Origin: Actinomycetes bacterium
GTDB taxonomy: Bacteria > Actinomycetota > Acidimicrobiia > Acidimicrobiales > Palsa-688
Assembly: GCA_021808665.1 (NCBI GenBank)
Contig: JAKBBA010000082.1
Span: 1-14,171 of the forward strand
Reading direction: 5' to 3'
Length of the DNA: 14,171 bases
The position numbers and the translations under genes were made by a program. Positions 8,121 through 14,171 of the stretch are shown here, piece after piece; within the stretch, counting starts at the first letter, position 1, and the number at the start of each line of letters is the position of its first letter. The notes below the pieces were generated by a model, which saw nothing but the letters and a program-made list of their open reading frames with translations, was not told the origin of the DNA and ran no database searches.

Positions 8121-11100
8121 GGGGTTATCCCGCTCGGAGTCCCGAAGGTCCCGGGGTGTTTCTTGATCACGTCCAGCCACTCGCTTCTCTGCATCGGTAT
8201 TCGCACTACGTCCCATCCCAGCTCATAGAGCCGGTCCGACGCCTCACGGTCTTTGACCTGCTGGGCGTCGTAGTTGTGGTGGATGCCGTCCACGAACACC
8301 GCCACCGGCCCCGAGGGAAGGTCGAATACGAAGTCTGGTCTGGCCCGCGCTGCTTCCACCGTGATTTGCGCTCGGTCGGGCAGACGCAGCCCCTGGGCCC
8401 GCAGCCAGTCGACGAAATCACGCTCCAGGTCGGAGTCTGATGCGGCGTGCATGGCTGCGACGGTGTCGTCGCGGCTTCGTCCACCGCCGCCCGATCCGGT
8501 AGAGGCGCCGGCCAGGCGAAGGAGCACGTCTTTGACCGTCTGCCTGTCGATCCAGGCGTGGTCAAGCTGGTTGGAGTACGACAGCAGGCAGTCGTAGCAA
8601 CCCTTCTCGCATCGCTCCGAGCTGTCGGATGCGTGCCCCATGTCCTGGCCCGCCTTGTCGAAGTGCAAGAGCTCCAAGGCCCGGCGGGCCACAAGACTGA
8701 TGGCGGAGGGCTCGCTCACCAGGCGGCGCAGGACCCCGGCTCCCCCCTCTGCCGACTCAGTGAAGAGCATCCTCCCCCGTTCGTCGGTGTCGGGAAGTTC
8801 CTCGGAGTCGAGCTCCGAGTCCTCGAGTTGGAACTCGGCTTCGATCGCTCGCTCGAGGGCGTAACGCAGGGTGGTCGCCTCCACGTCGCTCAACCGGCCG
8901 GCGGCTCGGAGGAGGAGGATGTTCCGGGTGTCGGTGACGTAGGGGATTACCTTCTTGCGCGTGGGCGTGTCCTCAGCGGCATCGAGGTCGTCGTCGACCG
9001 GAGTGTCGGTCGCTTGCTTCTCCGACAGCCACCGACCGTTAACCGTGTCCAGCCAGAATCCCACGTCGTTGGGATTCTTACGACGTCGCCGCCCCACATT
9101 CACCATACGGAGTGTGGCCGAGTCCCCGTAGACCAGCTCCGCCAGCACCTCGCCGTCCGTGGTGGTCATCTCGGCGTCGATCCGTCCGGCGCGGTCGCCA
9201 TGGGTAGCGAAGCGGTAGGACACCTCGATCTCGAACCCAGAGCGGCGTCGCTCCTCTTCGTCGCTGGAGATCCGCTCCCGCCTTCGGGTGTGCACGGTCT
9301 GGAGGCGCAGCAGGTTGTAGGTCTTGGCGCCGAGCGCGGATCCGCAGTTCTCGCACACGTCCGTCCCTACCGCAACGGGATGGTGGTATCCACATGAGGA
9401 GCACCGGCGGGCGTCCTCGGTCTCCAGCCCACCTGCCCCGTCCGGCGATCGTGGGAGCTGTATCGACGAAACCTCGTATCGGGCGCCTTCGTGGTAGATC
9501 AGAGCACCTGGTCCGAACTCGCGGATGGCCAGGAACCGAGGCCGCTGGAGGTAGTTGCCGTCGCGTTCCCGTCCCCTGGAGCCGGGTATGTACGCGGCGA
9601 GAGGCAGCCGGGGGAACGAATACCCGGGAAGGAAGCCCTCGGAGGCCAGGTAGCGGTAGGAGTAGAAGTCGCTCTGCTGGGCGTCCCCGGCGCTGTTCAT
9701 CAGCAGCCGGAGCCTTTCCTTCGCCTCACGCTCGCGGGCATCCGCCTGCTGATGCTGGGCCCGAGTTGCTCCAGGCGCCCGGGCAAGTCGGGCCTGCTCC
9801 TCCGATTCGGCGAGACTGGACCGGTAAAGGTCACGCCAGCGGTCAATGGCCCGGTCCAGGTTGGCCGGCGCGCGCTCCACCGTGTCGGCCACCCACCCGT
9901 CGTGCCACCATCCAACCGGGGCGTCGGCGCCACTCCATGCTTGTCGAAGCTCCGCCAGGAGCCTTTCTGCTCGGACCTGGGCCCTGCGTTTGGCATCGCT
10001 GTCGGTGAGAGCTGCCCACACCTCCGGAAGGAAGGCCAGGCTCGGACGCTCTCCAGCCATATCGAGCACTTCTGTTAGCGACGACCCCATCGACTTGCCG
10101 GTTTCAGCCAGCCATACGGCTTGCACGTGGCTTCGGACCAGTTCTTCGTTGCCTAGGTCGAGGCGGGGTGGGGACACGCTGCCCGACACCATCTCGGCGC
10201 TGCGCCGGAACCAGTAGTTGTCGTGAGCGTTTCCGGACGCGCAGTAGGTGGTGACAATCGCCGGCTGCCCTTGACGTCCGGCCCGGCCGGAGCGCTGAGC
10301 GTAGTTGGCCGGGGTCGGTGGAACGTTACGCAGCCCGACCGCGCTCAATTGTTTGATATCGACGCCCAGCTCCATGGTCGGGGAGCAGTACAGAAGCTTG
10401 AGCCGTCCCTCGCGGAACTGTTCCTCCCGCTGCTCCCGGACATCGGCAGGTACCTGGGCGGTGTGCTCCCTGGCATAGAGGCCGGCCAGACCGAGGCCGG
10501 CGTCACGGTAGAGGTCCCGAAAGAACGGGTTGACTCGGCGGGTTGCCTCAGAGTCAAGCTGCATACGCAGCGGATCGACCGTGCCATGGGTACCGTCTCC
10601 TGCTGACCAGCGAATCGACGAGGCCCTTAGCTGATAGCCGGGGTTGCCGGCCGAGTCGGTCGCGACCCGGGCGAGTAGTCCGGTGTAGGCGAGACGCTCG
10701 AGCAGACTGGCTATGACGTCTCCGGCTTCGTCGAACTTCAGGCCAGGTCCGAATACCTTCGGGTTGCGCAAGTACCGGCCGAAGGCGCCGCGTCCGGACA
10801 AATTCAGATCTGACCGCAGCTGACCTGGCGCCCCCTTGCGGGCGAAGGTGATGCCGACCTGCTCGACCTTGTCGTTCTCCGCCATCCGCCACGGATCCCG
10901 CAACTCTTGGCGAGACTGGGCTTTCACCCGGTCGAACCCCGGCTCGGTCAAGCAGTCAGCGTCGATGGCCAGCACCCGGCGGCACTCGTCGAGAACAATC
11001 CGGGCCAGCTCCTCCCGGAGCTTCGCCCCGGCCCCGGCCAGCACCGGATCAGCGCCGGTCCACGTTTCTCTGTCGGCGGCTATCTCGACCAGATCGACGT

Positions 11101-13336
11101 AGTCCACCCGCAACAGCCCGACCTGCTCGAGGTTGGGCATGGTGACACGCCAACCCCGCTTCAGATCCACGTACAGCCGGTACTGGACTACTTCGCGAAG
11201 CGCCCGTTCGACCTTCTCCCGGCCTGCAGAGAACTTGGCTGATCCCGGGCTCTCTGCGTAGTCCTCCAACTCGAGATCGAGAGCGGCGGTCACCGCGTGA
11301 GCGACGTCCTCGTGCGTCAGACCGGGCGTCGCCTGGGAGACCGCCCGGAAGATCGCGGAGCGCAGCTGCACCACCTGAGCGAAGTCGTTGAAGTGCCCGG
11401 CCTGCAGCGAGGCGTCCTGGCGGTTGTCCACGAAGGTAAGCAGCTTGCGGGCCGCTTCGGGCAGATCCTGGCCGTAGCGGCGAAGACCGCGCACCATAGC
11501 CCCCGAGAGGACCGTCACCGCCGACGACCGGCCCTCCTGGTCGAGCGTGGCCAGCTTAGAGAAGTCGTTGCCCCGCACCTGCTCGTAGGAGACCCGGCAA
11601 CGCAGACAAAAGGCGAATGGGGTGGAGATGAACCACGCCCGCATCCCACCTCCTTCTTCGCCGAGCAGGGTGCCGTCCGCCGCCACATAAACCCTCTGCG
11701 GCTGGTACTTGACCTTGTTCGGAGCGATCGACTGCGACCCATCGTCGTTGAAGGTGAGCCAGTGATCCGGAAGCCGGCCATCTGCGACTGGATCCAGCGG
11801 CCAGGGGTGGTCCTCCGAAACGTACAGGTAGCCCGTGACCGTGTCACCGCCGGACGCGTCGCGGTCGGAGCGGGGTACGAACAGCACCTGGCCGTCCCGT
11901 TCGATTCGGGCCACGACGTAGTACTCCTGACCGCACTCCCGACAGAACCCCAGTGGCAGCAGCGCCTTGTCTGGCTCGCCCGGAACCCGCAGCTGGTAGT
12001 GGCCGGTTAGGTGCCGCTCCAGCGGTGCTTCCAGGCTGGCATATACGTTGTCGCCCTTCGAGACGAACTGGTGCAACCTGAAAGCGAAAAGTGGCCGCCG
12101 GTTGATCGGGTGAAGCGCCTTGCTGCCGGCAAGAAGCAACCTCTCCAATGCTTTGCCGCAGGTCTCTTGGTCGAGACCTGTGATCTCTGCCAACTTCGCC
12201 GCCACATCGGGGAGCCGGGTCGGGGCACGGCGCACCAACAGACCCGTCGACTCCTCGACCGCAAGACCGAACGACTCCTCAGTCCACGTTGCCAGCGGGT
12301 CCGCCGCCAGAGCGTTGTAGGTGACGTCGAGGTCCCCTCCGCCGGCGACCCTCTCTGTGCGGTCTCGCAGCTCCTGCGCCGAAGGCTGAGCCGCCTCGGT
12401 CGCCCGGACGAGCGTCTCGCCGATCACCCGTTCCGGTGACACGGTCGCCCCGAAGAGTCGCGTCGCCACTTCAGCTACCGCCTCACGCCGCTCGGCGGTC
12501 GTGCCCCCGGAAGCCATCGTCGCTGACGTGCCGACCACTTGCAGGTCCGGCGACTCGCACACGTCTCGTACCCGGCGCACCAGCATGGCCACGTCTGCTC
12601 CCTGCCGGCCCCGGTAGGTGTGCAGTTCATCCAAGACCAGGAATCGCAAGCTGCGCTTGGCGGCGGTCACCAGGTGCTGACGTTCGTCGGGTCGGGTGAG
12701 GACCAGGTCGAGCATCACGTAGTTGGTGAGCAGGATGTCCGGCGGGTTGGCGAGTATCCGCCGGCGCTCGTCGGGCTTTTCCTGGCCGGTGTAGCGCTCG
12801 AAGGTGACCGGCCGCTCCGACTCGGCGAACCCATAGTCCAGGAACTTGCGCAGCTCCTCCACCTGGCTGTTCGCCAGGGCGTTCATCGGGTAGACGACGA
12901 TCGCCTTGACCCCAGGGTCGCTGAACTCCTTAGTGCGAAGCACGTGGTCCACGATCGGCACGATGTAAGCGAGGGATTTACCCGAACCAGTCCCGGTGGT
13001 GAGGACGTACGACTCGCCCGACCGCGCTGCCTCGATGGCGTCTCGCTGATGACGGTGGAAGACGATGGGGTCCCGCCCCAGATCCGACGGTGAATCCTTG
13101 ATCCGGAAGATCCGCTCGGCGCCCGAGTGCAGCAACCCCTCGGAGATCAGGTCTGCCGCCATGCCTCCCGTTGCGAAACTCGGGTTCAGTGACAACCAGG
13201 GGTCAGGCCACTGCTCCGAGCTGGCCAGGCGGCGTTCCAGGAACGTCTTGATCTGCTCGTCCCTGGGCTGGACGAAGCTCCCCGAGAAGGACCTGTAGTC
13301 CTCGATAAGCGCTGCTCTCAGCGCGAAAACATCCAC
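8117..13336 (-). CDS. DEAD/DEAH-type helicase with DUF1998 region and C-terminal Vsr/DUF559-like nuclease domain, 1739 aa
   Basis: The first gene of the cassette and its largest protein. The order seen: an N-terminal segment; helicase lobe 1 with Walker A GTGSGKS (115-121), DELH (236-239) and motif III SATM; a long insert; lobe 2 with ELGVDIKQLSAVGLRNVPPT and motif VI QRSGRAGR (1014-1021). Next comes a DUF1998/MrfA-like C-terminal module with a zinc-ribbon pattern CSSC...CENC (Cys 1312, 1315, 1328, 1331) and a second cluster CEKGCYDC (1576-1583). The last ~95 residues contain RPDFVFD (Asp 1668) and VAVFVDGIHH (Asp 1683, His 1686-1687), resembling Vsr/DUF559 nucleases. Most defence helicases of this kind keep DUF1998 or the nuclease on separate proteins (DrmA/DrmB/DrmC in DISARM), so this looks like a fusion. 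The GTG start is 5 nt from a GAGGG SD. The stop overlaps the next gene as TTGA. Helicase and DUF1998 calls are strong; nuclease activity is inferred from the motif pattern only. Confidence 0.92.
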   Translation of the reverse strand: MDVFALRAALIEDYRSFSGSFVQPRDEQIKTFLERRLASSEQWPDPWLSLNPSFATGGMAADLISEGLLHSGAERIFRIKDSPSDLGRDPIVFHRHQRDAIEAARSGESYVLTTGTGSGKSLAYIVPIVDHVLRTKEFSDPGVKAIVVYPMNALANSQVEELRKFLDYGFAESERPVTFERYTGQEKPDERRRILANPPDILLTNYVMLDLVLTRPDERQHLVTAAKRSLRFLVLDELHTYRGRQGADVAMLVRRVRDVCESPDLQVVGTSATMASGGTTAERREAVAEVATRLFGATVSPERVIGETLVRATEAAQPSAQELRDRTERVAGGGDLDVTYNALAADPLATWTEESFGLAVEESTGLLVRRAPTRLPDVAAKLAEITGLDQETCGKALERLLLAGSKALHPINRRPLFAFRLHQFVSKGDNVYASLEAPLERHLTGHYQLRVPGEPDKALLPLGFCRECGQEYYVVARIERDGQVLFVPRSDRDASGGDTVTGYLYVSEDHPWPLDPVADGRLPDHWLTFNDDGSQSIAPNKVKYQPQRVYVAADGTLLGEEGGGMRAWFISTPFAFCLRCRVSYEQVRGNDFSKLATLDQEGRSSAVTVLSGAMVRGLRRYGQDLPEAARKLLTFVDNRQDASLQAGHFNDFAQVVQLRSAIFRAVSQATPGLTHEDVAHAVTAALDLELEDYAESPGSAKFSAGREKVERALREVVQYRLYVDLKRGWRVTMPNLEQVGLLRVDYVDLVEIAADRETWTGADPVLAGAGAKLREELARIVLDECRRVLAIDADCLTEPGFDRVKAQSRQELRDPWRMAENDKVEQVGITFARKGAPGQLRSDLNLSGRGAFGRYLRNPKVFGPGLKFDEAGDVIASLLERLAYTGLLARVATDSAGNPGYQLRASSIRWSAGDGTHGTVDPLRMQLDSEATRRVNPFFRDLYRDAGLGLAGLYAREHTAQVPADVREQREEQFREGRLKLLYCSPTMELGVDIKQLSAVGLRNVPPTPANYAQRSGRAGRQGQPAIVTTYCASGNAHDNYWFRRSAEMVSGSVSPPRLDLGNEELVRSHVQAVWLAETGKSMGSSLTEVLDMAGERPSLAFLPEVWAALTDSDAKRRAQVRAERLLAELRQAWSGADAPVGWWHDGWVADTVERAPANLDRAIDRWRDLYRSSLAESEEQARLARAPGATRAQHQQADAREREAKERLRLLMNSAGDAQQSDFYSYRYLASEGFLPGYSFPRLPLAAYIPGSRGRERDGNYLQRPRFLAIREFGPGALIYHEGARYEVSSIQLPRSPDGAGGLETEDARRCSSCGYHHPVAVGTDVCENCGSALGAKTYNLLRLQTVHTRRRERISSDEEERRRSGFEIEVSYRFATHGDRAGRIDAEMTTTDGEVLAELVYGDSATLRMVNVGRRRRKNPNDVGFWLDTVNGRWLSEKQATDTPVDDDLDAAEDTPTRKKVIPYVTDTRNILLLRAAGRLSDVEATTLRYALERAIEAEFQLEDSELDSEELPDTDERGRMLFTESAEGGAGVLRRLVSEPSAISLVARRALELLHFDKAGQDMGHASDSSERCEKGCYDCLLSYSNQLDHAWIDRQTVKDVLLRLAGASTGSGGGGRSRDDTVAAMHAASDSDLERDFVDWLRAQGLRLPDRAQITVEAARARPDFVFDLPSGPVAVFVDGIHHNYDAQQVKDREASDRLYELGWDVVRIPMQRSEWLDVIKKHPGTFGTPSGITP

Positions 13337-13340
13337 AAAC

Positions 13341-13347
13341 GCCCTCT
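13341..13347 (-). promoter_or_regulatory. ribosome binding site of the large helicase
   Basis: The coding strand reads AGAGGGC; GAGGG ends 5 bases before the GTG at 13336. This supports GTG as the start, as I see no better start codon and SD upstream before the 3' end of the DUF4913-like gene. Confidence 0.6.
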
Positions 13348-13354
13348 GTGTCCG

Positions 13355-13386
13355 ACTCTACCGTCAGGCTGTGACCGTAGCGGCAA
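13355..13386 (-). promoter_or_regulatory. possible promoter of the four-gene defence operon
   Basis: On the minus strand TAGAGT (13355-13360) fits the TAnnnT pattern of an actinobacterial -10 box, about 20 bases before the GTG start. The best -35-like hexamer is TTGCCG (13381-13386), but the 20-base spacer is longer than ideal. This is the only non-coding stretch ahead of the cassette, so a promoter here is expected by position; the exact boxes are weak calls. Confidence 0.3.
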
Positions 13387-13399
13387 GTGGCGGTCACAG
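13369..13399. promoter_or_regulatory. perfect 9-bp inverted repeat, candidate operator ahead of the defence operon
   Basis: Arms CTGTGACCG (13369-13377) and CGGTCACAG (13391-13399) are exact reverse complements separated by 13 bases. The TTGCCG hexamer sits inside the spacer, so a bound dimer would cover the presumed -35 region. As RNA it could also form a stem ending the upstream transfer-gene transcript, but no T-run follows on the minus strand, so I favour a regulator site. No regulator gene lies in the window. Confidence 0.45.
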
Positions 13400-13425
13400 G
13401 ATGGGATTAGTAGGTCATTTCGGGA

Positions 13426-13746
13426 TCACTCCTTATCGGCGGGAACCATCCGGCTCCAGGTCCTGGCCGGCCGGTGCTCCCCCTGCTGGACGCACCTAGC
13501 GGCGGGGGAATGGCTGAGCCGGTCGAGGACCCGCCCGAGATGGTCGTGCCAGCCAGCCAGGGCCTGTGCCACGTCGGGGGCGACGGTGTTCCCTTCGTGC
13601 AGGTCATACATGACCTGCAACTCGGCCACGGCGGCAGGATGCTTGGACCAGCACGGCGGTATCCGTTCCCACAGCTCGTACTGGTCGACCAACCACTCCA
13701 CCCAGTCGGCCAGCGGGTGCCGGCCGACTGGGGACCCATCGGTCAC
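13426..13746 (-). CDS. DUF4913-like small protein of conjugative elements, 106 aa
   Basis: A short soluble protein with no signal peptide or membrane segment. The core (HPLADWVEWLVDQYELWER ... CWSKHPAAVAELQVM ... AGWHDHLGRVLDRL) shows the Trp-rich spacing and the C-x-x-HP segment of DUF4913-type proteins, which often sit beside TraG-like coupling ATPases in actinobacterial conjugative elements. Their biochemical role is unknown to me. I chose GTG 13746 because AGGGGA lies 7 bases upstream, just after the TraG stop (TAG 13758-13760). A longer reading from GTG 13770 would add eight residues and overlap TraG. The C-terminal ~25 residues (QQGEHRPARTWSRMVPADKE) are basic and probably unstructured. 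It is followed by the 89-base gap before the defence operon. The family call rests on residue pattern and context, not a search. Confidence 0.7.
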   Translation of the reverse strand: MTDGSPVGRHPLADWVEWLVDQYELWERIPPCWSKHPAAVAELQVMYDLHEGNTVAPDVAQALAGWHDHLGRVLDRLSHSPAARCVQQGEHRPARTWSRMVPADKE

Positions 13747-13753
13747 GCCGCGT

Positions 13754-13759
13754 TCCCCT
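13754..13759 (-). promoter_or_regulatory. ribosome binding site that decides the DUF4913-like start
   Basis: AGGGGA overlaps the end of the TraG TAG stop and lies 7 bases before GTG 13746. The alternative GTG at 13770 has only a distant GAAGAAG upstream, so this site favours the shorter protein and stop-start coupling with TraG. Confidence 0.6.
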
Positions 13760-14171
13760 ACTTCGAGCACCGGTGGAGAGCTTCTTCGATCCCGGCCCGG
13801 ACAGCCGGCGCATCAGCCCGCTCCCACCACGGCTTCAGGCGAACCAGGCTGCCGCCGGTGCCGCCGGTCATGAGGAGTGCCTCGAACTGGTCCAGGCGGT
13901 AGATCTCGGCCGGCTCCAGTACGGGTACCTGGCGGACCTGCTCAGACCAGCTGGACAGCCCCGTCCCAGTAGTGTTGCGGGTCTGGGTGCGGACCTCAAC
14001 CTGCCCCAGCATGGTCGAGAGGTCCTTGAGCAGCTCCGGGTCGTGCAACCCGCCGCCGTACAGCATCACCGACGTCGCTCCCAGGATCGTCGACGCCTTG
14101 TCCCGGCCGAAGCGCTCGACCAGCTGGGAGCGGGCCTGCGCGTACCAGCAGATCTGGATTCCCCTCCCGCC
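13758..14171 (-). CDS. TraG/VirD4-family conjugal transfer coupling ATPase, C-terminal part (137 aa visible)
   Basis: Its frame is open from the right edge to TAG 13758, so the start and the ATPase motifs lie outside the window. Visible are GIQICWYAQARSQLVERFGR, then STILGATSVMLYGGGLHDPE, LLKDLSTMLGQVEV and a C-terminal strand region (RLDQFEALLMTGG, LVRLKPWWERADA). This is the TraM-recognition/TraG C-terminal domain of actinobacterial type IV coupling proteins, which hexamerise at the membrane and pass the relaxase-DNA complex to the transfer channel. A GTG-initiated shorter reading from 14069 exists but is just an internal codon of this frame. It is in tight tandem with the DUF4913-like gene. 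The visible part looks intact, with no stop or shift. Confidence 0.87.
   Translation of the reverse strand, partial: GGRGIQICWYAQARSQLVERFGRDKASTILGATSVMLYGGGLHDPELLKDLSTMLGQVEVRTQTRNTTGTGLSSWSEQVRQVPVLEPAEIYRLDQFEALLMTGGTGGSLVRLKPWWERADAPAVRAGIEEALHRCSK

Noticed and set aside
8121..8216. 32-residue N-terminal extension of the SNF2 helicase from ATG 8216
   Set aside because: It would overlap the upstream gene by 100 bases. The TTG at 8120 matches the NTGA pattern and the usual N-terminal sequence of this helicase group.
8801..8819. 7-bp inverted repeat CTCGGAG-N5-CTCCGAG
   Set aside because: It lies inside the large helicase, in a run of Glu, Ser, Leu and Asp codons that creates such symmetry by chance; no T-run follows it.
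13203..13397. 64-codon minus-strand frame covering the promoter gap
   Set aside because: It mostly overlaps the helicase 5' end in another frame and resembles no family. The Cys residues look incidental.
1..14171. CRISPR array, tRNA or rRNA genes, insertion sequences
   Set aside because: I saw no regularly spaced direct repeats, tRNA-like cloverleaf, rRNA sequence or transposase on either strand; coding sequence fills the window.

Overview
The window is high-G+C DNA with GTG and TTG starts and gene ends that overlap the next start. Together with the protein types present, this points to an actinobacterium. Every gene I can support lies on the minus strand, so the biological order runs from the right edge (14171) to the left edge (1). 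Coding density is near total; the only gap longer than about 20 bases is 13337-13425.

Right end (14171-13426): the last 137 codons of a TraG/VirD4-type conjugal coupling ATPase, then a small DUF4913-like protein of 106 residues. This pair is typical of actinobacterial integrative and conjugative elements, so the region is probably mobile.

Main block (13336-1): four genes in one direction. (1) A 1739-residue superfamily 2 helicase with a DUF1998-type cysteine region and a C-terminal Vsr/DUF559-like nuclease domain. (2) A 955-residue SNF2/HepA-like helicase. (3) A 1326-residue Eco57I-class N6-adenine DNA methyltransferase. (4) An McrB-like AAA+ NTPase with an N-terminal Mrr_N-like winged helix, running off the left edge. 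All three internal junctions are four-base NTGA overlaps (TTGA 8117-8120, ATGA 5253-5256, ATGA 1276-1279), so the block reads as one translationally coupled operon. Its only visible control region is the 89-base gap at 13337-13425, which holds a perfect 9-bp dyad and a possible -10 box.

The gene set (DUF1998 helicase + SNF2 helicase + adenine methylase + AAA+ NTPase) is that of a multi-gene anti-phage defence system. It is closest in composition to class 1 DISARM (DrmA/DrmB, DrmD, DrmMI) and to the helicase-methylase-ATPase (Hma) type. It differs from canonical DISARM in three ways: no separate DrmB, no phospholipase-D nuclease DrmC inside the window, and a nuclease domain fused to the large helicase. 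My reading, which is inference, is that the methylase marks self DNA, the two helicases load on and move along unmarked DNA, and the fused nuclease and/or an McrBC-like module cuts it.

The McrB-like gene looks damaged. It has a one-base frameshift at the A4 run 1095-1098, and its Walker A motif reads GPPGTGKA where Ser/Thr is expected after the Lys. Both should be checked against reads, because they decide whether the fourth gene still works.
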